The notes beneath the pieces were generated by a model that saw only the letters and a program-made list of their open reading frames with translations, did not search any database and was not told where the DNA came from. A stretch of DNA of 64,000 nucleotides from SIG459 sp045538735 (GTDB lineage: Bacteria > Bacillota > Clostridia > Oscillospirales > Oscillospiraceae): positions 28,981-92,980 of the forward strand of contig JAZSRY010000063.1 of the NCBI GenBank assembly GCA_045538735.1. Reading direction: 5' to 3'. The translations under genes were made by a program, and so were the position numbers. Shown here piece by piece: positions 26,943 through 34,818 of the stretch; the first letter of the stretch is position 1; every line of letters starts with the position of its first letter.

Positions 26943-27668
26943 TCACTTCTCCTTTCCGCGAAAAACTTCAACGCACAGGCTCTTTACGCCGCACTTGGGG
27001 CAAGTCAGGCGGCGCATTCTTGGAGTGTGGTAAGCAAAAAAGGCTTCCTTGACAGATGGAGCGAAAACCTCATGGCATTCGGGGCAGATATATTCAATAT
27101 GCCTGAAATAATAAATGCTGAGCCATACACCGTAGGCAATCGCAACACAAGCCCAGAGGGCAAAGAGCCACCACATACCCCGCGTTATCCATAAAATAAT
27201 GGAGACCCACTGAAAAGCCGTTACGGGAAGTCCCGTGACAAGCATCATGATCCTCATTTTTCTCAGTTCATTTTTCTGCTTCATAATGCGCGCTATATCG
27301 CCAATGGATTCAACGGAGAAATTTTTTATTTCCTTCAGTTCCCGCTTCACTGATTCTATGATTCCCAGTTTTTTCTGGGTCTCGGAAAGTTCCTCACGCA
27401 GTGATAACTCCTGCTCCTCCAGCAAAACGGAGATTATATTTTCCGGATGCTTTTCGTCAAAAAGCTGAGCAATGCTGTTTATGGGAAGTCCCGCCTCACG
27501 AAGGAAGCAGATTATCCGCATCCGCTTCAAATCCTCCTCCGAATAAAGGCGCCTTCCCCCTTCGGAAAGCTGGCTGGGAACAAGAATATTTCTGGAATCA
27601 TAATACTGCACGGTCCTGACGGAAACTCCGCAAAGCTTTGCAATTTCTCCCGTTGTGTATTTAGACAT
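26943..27668 (-). CDS. MerR-type regulator with two membrane helices and a zinc ribbon
   Basis: 241 residues. Residues 1-70 are a MerR DNA-binding domain (YTTGEIAKLCGVSVRTVQYYD, with the winged GRRLY segment). A dimerising coiled coil (about 80-130) follows, then two predicted membrane helices (about 139-161 and 165-188). The C-terminus has a Cys/His element: C195-x2-C198-H199 and C223-x2-C226. The usual effector domain is missing. ATG 27668 is preceded by AAGGAGGTG. It probably regulates itself and the following protease from a promoter with a 19-bp spacer. Confidence 0.85.
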   Translation of the reverse strand: MSKYTTGEIAKLCGVSVRTVQYYDSRNILVPSQLSEGGRRLYSEEDLKRMRIICFLREAGLPINSIAQLFDEKHPENIISVLLEEQELSLREELSETQKKLGIIESVKRELKEIKNFSVESIGDIARIMKQKNELRKMRIMMLVTGLPVTAFQWVSIILWITRGMWWLFALWACVAIAYGVWLSIYYFRHIEYICPECHEVFAPSVKEAFFAYHTPRMRRLTCPKCGVKSLCVEVFRGKEK

Positions 27669-27691
27669 AGCTGACACCTCCTTACGCTGGC

Positions 27692-27722
27692 ATCTTACAT
27701 CATTACGCAGCGTAACAAGCAA
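27692..27722 (-). promoter_or_regulatory. MerR-type promoter with 19-bp spacer and dyad
   Basis: On the minus strand TTGCTT (27717-27722) and TAAGAT (27692-27697) are 19 bp apart. The spacer contains the perfect dyad TTACGC-N-GCGTAA (27703-27715). An overlong spacer with a central dyad is the hallmark of MerR-controlled promoters, where the bound activator untwists the DNA. Confidence 0.75.
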
Positions 27723-27936
27723 TACCCTACCTAAGGTTATTTTATCCTTAAATTCTCATTTTTCAATATGGTCGGCAGGCAGCGAAAAAAAGAGACTGCC
27801 GGGACGCTTGCTCTTCGCTTCGTTGGGGCTGTCGCCCCGAAAAATTCCGGAAGCCCGGGTTTCCTGCCTTATACCTATCGGGAAGTAATAAAAATAAAGC
27901 ATAAGCTGTTTTTAATCAGTTTATGCTTTATTTTTA
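27723..27936 (-). terminator. Intergenic stretch ending in the exporter operon terminator
   Basis: The terminator is AAAATAAAGCATAA (27891-27904) pairing with 27920-27933, with T on the minus strand, 12 nt past the stop of the second adaptor gene. The rest (27723-27888) has no gene. It holds a GC-rich patch with a GGGGC/GCCCC hairpin near 27824-27838. Confidence 0.75.
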
Positions 27937-27947
27937 ATTTCATGGTT

Positions 27948-30029
27948 TTATCCCATTGTGAAATCAAATTTCACTTCCGGGGTCTTGGATTCATCCGGCG
28001 CATTATAGTAGGAATAATAAAATGTTTCCCCTTCGCCTATTCCGGATACTATTTCCACCATTTCCTCATTGGAAACACCGACGACAACCTCAATGGGGTT
28101 CAGCAGTGCATCATCTTCCTCATCATAGCCGGTGTACAAAACAGTTTTCGTACCAATTTCGCTAACTGCGGCCACAGGAACAGAGAGGCACTTGCTGACC
28201 GTTTCCAGCTCTATGACCACCGAGGCATTCATGCCGGGCAGCATTTTTCCGCTTTTAGCCAAAACCAGACGGACGGTGAACTTGCTGTTTCCTCCTCCGT
28301 TTACCCCGCTGTTGGATATATTGGTAACCTCTGCATCATAAGTTTCGTCACCCAGGGCATCAACGGTCACCGAGGCGCTCTGACCCACATAAATCTTTGT
28401 GATGTCCAGTTCATCAATGGCAATATCCACCATCATCTCCTCCTGCGGATTGACGCAGGCCACTGTCACAGTATCCAGACTATAAAGCTCAAATTGGGGC
28501 TCCTGCTGCATCAGTCCCCCGCCAAATCCGCCGATCTGGGGCAAGCTGATATTAGGCCACGAGGGAATGGAGGGCCATCCGGGAATATTGGGGAATCCGG
28601 GATCATCGGGGTCATCGGGGTCATCGGGATTACTTGGAGCATCGGGATCACTTGAATCACCGGAATCATCGGGAAGAGGACTCCAGGCCACGCGCACCAC
28701 CCACACAAATCCACCTGCGGAATCGGCGGCAAAGAGGAGAATATCGCCCGCTTTAATGGAAGAGCGGTCTATCCCGGTCCACTCCCCTGCCGAGAGTTCA
28801 TAAATCGGGGCCTGTCCGGAATAGATTCCCTCCTGCGTCATATAGTCGGTGTTCAGCGGAACAGAGTCGAGCTTTTTATAGTCTGCAATGCTCATGCCCT
28901 GAGGATTCATCCTCATTATGAGACCGTCAATCCCAACTTCCTTTACCTGACCCACATAGTTCAAATATGCGGTATCAGCACTGCCGTTGGGTGCATTGGC
29001 CAGGAAACTGACCACATAAGCGCCGCCATTATCGGAGAGCATATGTACTCCGTTTTCATCCACATCGGAGATGACACCGTCACAGGGAGCGGTAAGCTCT
29101 TTTGACTGATACATTTCAAACAGGCTGAGCATCAGTTCTTCGTACTCTCTGTGCTGGTTGGCCAACATATAAAAGCGTGCGCTGTGGCCGGTGTCCTTCA
29201 AATCCATGATTATACGCCCCGCATTAAGGCTGTCCCCCTCTTTTACACGGACAGAGGAAACCGTGCCGGAATATGCGAGAGCGTTCCACTGACTATGGAT
29301 GTATAGCTCAGCGCGGCCTATCTCCTCACCCTCCAGGGTGCAAAGTTTGACTTCTTCGCCCACAGCATAATTATCATCGGCAACAGTAGCAATCAGGACT
29401 CCGCCCAAATTGGATTCCACCTTGCCGCTGACTTCAGAACCGTCGGGCAGCGCAACAATGAGCTTTTCACCCACGGAAAAGCCGCTGACTCCTTCAAGGC
29501 GTACAGCCATCAGGCCGTCCAAAGAAAGCACTGCAAGGGCACCGTGTTCCATCATTACATCCTGCACATTATCGCCGACCTGTGCATAGACGATCTTCAC
29601 CTTTCCGCCTGCCTGCGCAACGACGGTATCGGGAGATTCTTCATCGCTGACCTTTTGTATCTGCTCAGCAATATGATCCAGTGTTTCCTGAACCTGAGCA
29701 ATGGCTGTCATAACAGTCACGCGGTCAACCTCGGCTATCACATCGCCCTCTTTAACGCTGTCACCGTTACTCACCAGATATTTAGTAAGCTTCACCGCAG
29801 AGGGAACGGTGATCTCCACGGCCTCCTGGCTCTTCAACCTTCCGCCGCCCACCAGCCGGGTGGAAATATCACTTCTCTCCACCTTTCCGGAGAGGATACT
29901 GGCCTGAGGACCATCAAGAGCCTCCTCCCTTGCAGCAAGGAGAGGCATAAAGGCCAATAAGATCACAATTGCAGCAAGCAAGACCCAGGAAAAAACCTTT
30001 TTCAGCTGTTTCTTCTTCTGTTTTTCCAT
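27948..30029 (-). CDS. HlyD/MacA-like adaptor protein with Asp-Pro linker (second copy)
   Basis: 693 residues, long for the family. One N-terminal helix (about 13-33), biotinyl-lipoyl-like segments (EVDRVTVM; SSVRVKEGDSLNAGRI), a long middle domain, a low-complexity linker at about 455-505 rich in Asp-Pro then Trp-Pro, and a C-terminal beta-barrel part (VDIAIDELDITKIYVGQ; MLPGMNASVVIELE). The middle domain matches the first adaptor of the operon (KIVYAQ versus KIIYAE; GALAVLSLDG versus GALAVISLDG). It begins 3 nt behind the permease stop. Export substrate unknown. Confidence 0.82.
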   Translation of the reverse strand: MEKQKKKQLKKVFSWVLLAAIVILLAFMPLLAAREEALDGPQASILSGKVERSDISTRLVGGGRLKSQEAVEITVPSAVKLTKYLVSNGDSVKEGDVIAEVDRVTVMTAIAQVQETLDHIAEQIQKVSDEESPDTVVAQAGGKVKIVYAQVGDNVQDVMMEHGALAVLSLDGLMAVRLEGVSGFSVGEKLIVALPDGSEVSGKVESNLGGVLIATVADDNYAVGEEVKLCTLEGEEIGRAELYIHSQWNALAYSGTVSSVRVKEGDSLNAGRIIMDLKDTGHSARFYMLANQHREYEELMLSLFEMYQSKELTAPCDGVISDVDENGVHMLSDNGGAYVVSFLANAPNGSADTAYLNYVGQVKEVGIDGLIMRMNPQGMSIADYKKLDSVPLNTDYMTQEGIYSGQAPIYELSAGEWTGIDRSSIKAGDILLFAADSAGGFVWVVRVAWSPLPDDSGDSSDPDAPSNPDDPDDPDDPGFPNIPGWPSIPSWPNISLPQIGGFGGGLMQQEPQFELYSLDTVTVACVNPQEEMMVDIAIDELDITKIYVGQSASVTVDALGDETYDAEVTNISNSGVNGGGNSKFTVRLVLAKSGKMLPGMNASVVIELETVSKCLSVPVAAVSEIGTKTVLYTGYDEEDDALLNPIEVVVGVSNEEMVEIVSGIGEGETFYYSYYNAPDESKTPEVKFDFTMG

Positions 30030-30032
30030 AGC

Positions 30033-31223
30033 TTAACCTCCGTAGTGCAGTGCATCGATGGGCTTCATCTTTGCAGCCTTGTTTGCGGGATAAAGGCCAA
30101 ACACAATGCCGATAACAAAGCAAAAACACACAGCCAATGTCACGACTCCTCCATCAAGATGGAAGGACATATCAAGGCTTGCCACGACGGTACTTACTAT
30201 CTGCAGGATAGACCAGCTGAGGAAAATGCCCAAGGCGCAGCCCATCATGCACAACACCACGGCCTCCATCAAAAACTGAGTCAGGATGGTGCCGCGGCTT
30301 GCACCTATAGCCTTTCGGATGCCGATCTCACGGGTACGCTCGGTAACAGTAACCAGCATGATATTCATAATGCCGATACCGCCCACTATCAGGGAAATGG
30401 CTGCAATACCGCCCAAAAGGATGGCAAGCGCGGAGGTAATAGAGTCCATAGTCTCCTCCAGCACATTCTGGGAGGACACGCGGAAAGCATCCTCATCATC
30501 CTCAAACCGCTGCATAAGAATATCCTTCATAGCCTTTTCCGCCATTTCCACTGTACCACCTTCAGCGGCAGTGCAGTAGAAGGAGGTCACCTCCGCATTG
30601 GTCTTTGAGGACAAGCGGACGAGGGAGGTGTAAGGAATATAGGCGACCATGCTTCCTGCGGTAAAAACGGAGCTGAGGGAATCCTCGCTGTCAGCCAGAA
30701 CACCAACAACGGTATATTTAACAGAGTTTATGGAAATGGACTGTCCCACGCAGTCAGTATAACCTATAAGCTCTTCTGCAGCGGATTCGTTGATAACGCA
30801 GATATAGCTGTGATTTTCAACGTCACTCCTTTTAATCCAGCGTCCCATAGAGAGCTGCAATCCCTGAATGTCATAGTAAGGAGAAGTGGTGCCGTAGACC
30901 ATCATACTGCCGCTGCTGCCATTGGCAGAGGCTAAAAGATTATCGGAGGCGGTGGGCGCAATAAGCCCCAGTTCAGCCTTATCCATCCACTCATCCAGAG
31001 TTTCGATGTCAACAGGATTACCCTTATCATCTCTGATGCTGACAGTAAGCATACTGTTGCCAAGATTGGCTACAGCATCTGTTACAGAACTGGTGGCACC
31101 GTTGACGAGGCTGACCAGAACCACCAGAGCCATAACGCCGATGATGATGCCCAGCATAGTGAGAATAGCACGCATTTTATTGGCACCGATGGAGCGCAGC
31201 GCCATTTTCAGAGAGAGTATCAT
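30033..31223 (-). CDS. MacB/FtsX-type ABC transporter permease
   Basis: 396 residues. An N-terminal membrane helix (LTMLGIIIGVMALVVLVSLVNG), a large external MacB periplasmic-core-like domain (about 45-260), then three helices of the FtsX fold with the cytoplasmic loop VTERTREIGIRKAIGASRGTI typical of mechanotransmission-type exporters. It overlaps the ATPase gene by 4 nt. With the ATPase and two adaptors it forms one exporter. Confidence 0.9.
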   Translation of the reverse strand: MILSLKMALRSIGANKMRAILTMLGIIIGVMALVVLVSLVNGATSSVTDAVANLGNSMLTVSIRDDKGNPVDIETLDEWMDKAELGLIAPTASDNLLASANGSSGSMMVYGTTSPYYDIQGLQLSMGRWIKRSDVENHSYICVINESAAEELIGYTDCVGQSISINSVKYTVVGVLADSEDSLSSVFTAGSMVAYIPYTSLVRLSSKTNAEVTSFYCTAAEGGTVEMAEKAMKDILMQRFEDDEDAFRVSSQNVLEETMDSITSALAILLGGIAAISLIVGGIGIMNIMLVTVTERTREIGIRKAIGASRGTILTQFLMEAVVLCMMGCALGIFLSWSILQIVSTVVASLDMSFHLDGGVVTLAVCFCFVIGIVFGLYPANKAAKMKPIDALHYGG

Positions 31224-31891
31224 AGCGCCACCTCCGTTATCCGTCCGTCCAGAATATGGATGGCGCGGGAGGCCTGCCTGGCCACGTCATTATCGTGGGT
31301 AATCAGCACGATGGTATTCCCCTGCTTATGCAGATCGTGAAAGATATCCATTATCTCCTGACTGGTCTTGGAGTCCAGGTTGCCTGTGGGCTCGTCCGCA
31401 AGGATCAGGCTGGGATTGGTCACCAAAGCCCTTGCAATGGCAACACGCTGCTGCTGACCGCCTGAAAGCTCCGTAGGAAGATGCTTGGCACGGTGGGAAA
31501 GGCTGACCTTCTCAAGGGCAGCTTTCACCCTTCTGTGCCTTTCGGCGCGGGGTACTTTCTGATATATCAGAGGCAGCTCCACATTTTCCTCCGCAGTAAG
31601 CTTTGGGATAAGATTGAAGCTCTGGAACACAAAGCCTATCTTCCGGTTGCGTATGCGGGCAAGCTCGTTCTCGCTGTACTCCTCAATAGGCAGCCCATCC
31701 AGATAATAGCTGCCTGCGTCTGCCACGTCCAGACAGCCGATAATATTCATCAGGGTAGACTTACCGGAGCCGGAAGGTCCGATAATACTGACGAACTCGT
31801 GGGGATATATGTGCAGGCTTGCATGGTCAAGAGCGCGGACACGCTCATCGCCCACAAGATAGATTTTGCAAAGGTCCTTAATATCAATCAT
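31220..31891 (-). CDS. MacB/LolD-type ABC transporter ATPase
   Basis: 223 residues. Walker A GPSGSGKS at 38-45, Q loop in VFQSFN, signature LSGGQQQRVAIARAL, Walker B LILADEPTGNLD, and the switch His in LITHD. These are the features of the lipoprotein/MacB export subfamily. ATG 31891 (MIDIKDLCKIY) follows AGAGGTGGGG and is preferred over an in-frame upstream start at 31948 inside the first adaptor gene. Confidence 0.93.
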   Translation of the reverse strand: MIDIKDLCKIYLVGDERVRALDHASLHIYPHEFVSIIGPSGSGKSTLMNIIGCLDVADAGSYYLDGLPIEEYSENELARIRNRKIGFVFQSFNLIPKLTAEENVELPLIYQKVPRAERHRRVKAALEKVSLSHRAKHLPTELSGGQQQRVAIARALVTNPSLILADEPTGNLDSKTSQEIMDIFHDLHKQGNTIVLITHDNDVARQASRAIHILDGRITEVAL

Positions 31892-31902
31892 AGCCCCACC
31901 TC

Positions 31903-33570
31903 TCAGAAGCCGAATCCCATACCGCTGAACAGATCCATAATAGACCATGTCTTGGTATAGTAAATGATGTCGCCCTCAGACAGGCCGGATCTTACCTCAA
32001 CAAACTCATTATTGGCAAGACCGGTCTCAACATCCACTTTGCCGCCATACTCCTCGGTCTCGGAGTCGTAGCTTGTATATACAAAGGCGCCTGTGCTGGT
32101 CTGATGAAGGGCATCAACAGGAATGATGATGGCTTCTTCAATACCTTCAATACGCACATCCACCTCGGCGGTCATACCGGCAAGCATACCATCGAGCTTA
32201 TCCAGCGTAATGGTTGCGCTGTAGCTGCCGGTAGCTGCGGTCTTATCAATCTCGGTAAGGATTCCGCAAAGCTTTTCATCGCTGACGGAGCTGACGGTTA
32301 CGTCAGCCTGCTGACCGAGCTCCAGAGAAAGAATATCGGACTCATCCACGGAGATGGTTACAGACATACTTATATCAGGGGAAATGGTCAGCACTTCGCC
32401 GGAAAGAGTATCGGGCAAAGCGGTGCTACCCATAGCGGTACCTGCTGTAACACTGCTGAAGTCGCCGCTCATATAAGCAGCGGCCATTGCACTGCTGCTC
32501 ATAGTATTGGTGCTCGAGGCACTGCCAAGCTCCTCACTCTCCTCATCAGCTACAGAGAAAATGCTGCCGGAGATGGGGGCAACAAGGCCGCCGTTGCGCT
32601 GGATAACAAGCAGCTCCAGCAGAGTCTCCTCCGCCTCTATTCTTTCTCTCAGCAGAGAATCATAGTTGGCGCTGAAGTTTGTATCGGTGAGAGTGAATAC
32701 AGTTGTTGAGGAATAAAGCTGCTGGTTCTCTTTCACATTTACATTGTTCACCGTACCTGCATAGCCGGTAACGGACAAGGGCTTATGTATATAAAGTCTG
32801 GCGGTTCCAAGCTCCGTGCCATCCTGGGTCTTTACAGTTACTTCCTCATCATAGCGGGGTCCGTTGTCGCTGACAAGGACGGTAGCAATACCGGCGGAAA
32901 CAGATTCCACTCTGCCGCTGATCTCAGCGCCCTCGGCACGGATCACACTGACAGTGTCACCAACACTCAAAGTATCTGTCTCAATATCCAGTGCCATATA
33001 GCCGTCCAAAGATATTACGGCAAGGGCTCCGTTTGCCACCATACAATCGGCAACAGCCATATTCTTTTCCGCATAGATAATCTTCACTCTGCCGGAAACG
33101 CCGGCACGAACATAGCTATCCACCTTGTCGCCCTCGGCATCGCTGATAAGCTCATCCAGCTCTTCTATATGACTCTGCAGCTCGGACATGGCGTTTCTCA
33201 CCGTCGAAAGATCAACAGTTGCCAGCAGATCTCCCTCGGCAACAATATCGCCCACATCCACAAGTCTCTCCCTGATTTCCACACCCTCGGGCAGGCACAC
33301 CGTTTCGGTATCCACATTGCTCAAGGTACCGGATCCGGAAACCAGAGTGCTGATTGTGCCGGTGGTGGCCACGTACTCGAGGACTTCACCTATATCGGAT
33401 GCGAAACGTTCTCTCACCCTCCGCTGCAGAATACCCACAGCCGCCACCAAAACAATAGCAAGCACCAGCACGATAATGATTATCGTTCGGGCAATCCTCC
33501 GTTTTTTCTTTTTCTTGGTTTTACCCAATGCCTCAAACAGGGCATCATCTTTCTGTGCCGCATTGCTCAT
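31903..33570 (-). CDS. HlyD/MacA-like adaptor protein (first copy)
   Basis: 555 residues. A basic head (KKKKKRR), one membrane helix (about 27-47), a barrel-sandwich first half (EGVEIRERLVDVGDIVAEGDLLATVD), a middle domain shared with the second adaptor, a second sandwich half near 270-290, a Ser/Thr-rich stretch (about 345-395) and a C-terminal barrel (MLAGMTAEVDVRIEG). It heads the operon adaptor-ATPase-permease-adaptor and would couple the permease to the outside of the Gram-positive membrane. Confidence 0.85.
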   Translation of the reverse strand: MSNAAQKDDALFEALGKTKKKKKRRIARTIIIIVLVLAIVLVAAVGILQRRVRERFASDIGEVLEYVATTGTISTLVSGSGTLSNVDTETVCLPEGVEIRERLVDVGDIVAEGDLLATVDLSTVRNAMSELQSHIEELDELISDAEGDKVDSYVRAGVSGRVKIIYAEKNMAVADCMVANGALAVISLDGYMALDIETDTLSVGDTVSVIRAEGAEISGRVESVSAGIATVLVSDNGPRYDEEVTVKTQDGTELGTARLYIHKPLSVTGYAGTVNNVNVKENQQLYSSTTVFTLTDTNFSANYDSLLRERIEAEETLLELLVIQRNGGLVAPISGSIFSVADEESEELGSASSTNTMSSSAMAAAYMSGDFSSVTAGTAMGSTALPDTLSGEVLTISPDISMSVTISVDESDILSLELGQQADVTVSSVSDEKLCGILTEIDKTAATGSYSATITLDKLDGMLAGMTAEVDVRIEGIEEAIIIPVDALHQTSTGAFVYTSYDSETEEYGGKVDVETGLANNEFVEVRSGLSEGDIIYYTKTWSIMDLFSGMGFGF

Positions 33571-33756
33571 GTCTGAACTTTCCTTTCATCAACTTGATCT
33601 TCAGGGAGGCCACGGAATTGATAATTCCATATCACCTGGATAAGGGTTTTAATGAACCCAATTATAACTAACACAACCAATAATAATAACATTTCACAGG
33701 GAATACAAGCCACAAAATGAAAGGTTTACATTTCTTTTACAGATGTAATCAAAAAA
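33571..33756 (-). promoter_or_regulatory. Upstream region of the exporter operon
   Basis: An AT-rich 186-nt stretch without a gene. A minus-strand TATAAT (33661-33666) lies about 90 nt from the first adaptor start, with no convincing -35 (TTATTA at about the right spacing). The adaptor ribosome binding site is GAAAGGAAAG. No operator dyad is visible. Confidence 0.35.
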
Positions 33757-33782
33757 AGGGACTGCACTCGTGCAGTCCCTTA
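33757..33782 (-). terminator. Terminator at the left edge of the accessory region
   Basis: AAGGGACTGCA pairs with its complement around CTCG/CGAG, followed on the minus strand by seven T. It would end transcription coming from the macrodomain fragment and the defence operon. Confidence 0.85.
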
Positions 33783-33895
33783 AAAACTTTATATAACTTG
33801 CATGCAATGGGGCTAGCTATGGCAAATTAAGCTTTTTTCTCTCTTTGCATCCCTGAAAAGCCCCTGATATGACAATGTGATCTACAGAGATTTAC

Positions 33896-33943
33896 TTAGT
33901 CGAGAGGTTTCATGGTGGGGATTTCACGGGTGATGTTGTTATA
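33896..33943 (-). pseudogene. Short relic resembling the 3' end of lysS
   Basis: An open 15-codon tail on the minus strand ends REIPTMKPLD-stop. The intact lysS of this window ends LLFPTMKPLAE-stop. DNA identity over the best 21 bases is 18, with differences mostly at third codon positions. A stop precedes it, so it is not translated as a gene. It may mark an insertion or replacement boundary; chance similarity is possible for so short a match. Confidence 0.35.
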
Positions 33944-33990
33944 CCCTTATTTATCCTGCCTTTTTCTGATTTCGTTAATCCAAATTATTT

Positions 33991-34215
33991 TCATTGTTGG
34001 ACACAACCTATCATAAACTGGCATAACTTTATCCCATTTGTCGTAACATTTGTCGTAAAAATTTGAGGGTGTTTACTATCCCCAGCAAAGAAGAACATCC
34101 GCATTATCCTCTTCCTGTCAACACCTCCACCGCCGAGCAAGGACTCATTGGCGGCATTGACAATGGCATCAACCTTCATTTTTGTTATATCATTTCTTAC
34201 TATTTCAAGCGGCAT
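33991..34215 (-). pseudogene. Truncated macrodomain (ADP-ribose hydrolase) gene
   Basis: The first 33 residues (MPLEIVRNDITKM, VDAIVNAANESLLGGGGVD) are a perfect macrodomain opening, with the ADP-ribose-binding Asn and Gly-rich loop. After GGGGVD the expected continuation (GAIHRAAG-like) is lost, and the frame runs 41 unrelated residues to a stop. Complete relatives are about 170-340 residues. The start is normal, with AGGAG upstream and 18 nt behind the HEPN-like gene. A 12-bp tandem repeat lies within the novel tail (34035-34058). Deletion remnant, likely non-functional. Confidence 0.75.
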
Positions 34216-34233
34216 ATTATACTCCTGTTTCAG

Positions 34234-34797
34234 TTAAACGCAAATCACCAAATAATCTGACCAATATTTTTCTTTCACATATTCTCGTCCTGAGTTTTCC
34301 GGTAACATATCCATAAGGATACGCAAGAGGATATAATGTGCCGTAATAGCGCACACTGCATTTTCTAAATTACCAAGTTCAGCGTTATCTAATCGATTAT
34401 GCTTTAATTTTTGGTAATCTCTCCACCAAGTTAAGCCAGCATGCAGCTTTTTGTCATCCAAATCTTTGAACGGAAAACAGATTATTCCCTTATTAGCACT
34501 TGAAGTAGCACATTCGGGTGAATATACCATATCCTTGATGTCTTTTTGACTCGATAGAGTTTTTGCGTATATGGACATGTTATATTTTCGATCTTCCAAT
34601 AATACGCCATGCTCTCTGCAAATAACCTTGAGAATTGAATCTATCTCAGAACAAGACAATAAGATAATCTTCATAAACTCATCAGAGTATGCGTTCTTAT
34701 TAAGTTTTGACGGACAAACATATTGAGAGGTATTTTTCATCATTTTCTCAATCGACAAATAATAACTCCAATACATTTCAAATGTATTCCGTTCCAA
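34234..34797 (-). CDS. HEPN-like helical protein of the defence cassette
   Basis: 187 residues, mostly alpha-helical, low GC. The stretch WWRDYQKLKHNRL has Arg126-x6-His133, fitting the R-x4-6-H catalytic motif of HEPN ribonucleases, followed by a helix of the type NLENAVCAITAHYILLRIL seen in HEPN proteins tied to phage defence. I do not recognise a closer family. TTG 34797 is chosen because AGGAGG lies 8 nt upstream; GTG 34806 is too close to it. It is 21 nt behind the OLD-family gene, as third gene of the operon. Possible RNase effector or toxin. Confidence 0.6.
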   Translation of the reverse strand: MERNTFEMYWSYYLSIEKMMKNTSQYVCPSKLNKNAYSDEFMKIILLSCSEIDSILKVICREHGVLLEDRKYNMSIYAKTLSSQKDIKDMVYSPECATSSANKGIICFPFKDLDDKKLHAGLTWWRDYQKLKHNRLDNAELGNLENAVCAITAHYILLRILMDMLPENSGREYVKEKYWSDYLVICV

Positions 34798-34818
34798 AAA
34801 TTTCACCTCCTGTTTCGA

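Noticed and set aside
27780..27880. Possible small gene or insertion-sequence end in the GC-rich patch left of the MerR gene
   Set aside because: No open frame with a ribosome binding site and no terminal inverted repeats; only a short GGGGC/GCCCC hairpin is visible.
34035..34058. Tandem CATTTGTCGTAA as the beginning of a CRISPR or longer repeat array
   Set aside because: Only two adjacent 12-bp copies, no spacers, no cas genes.
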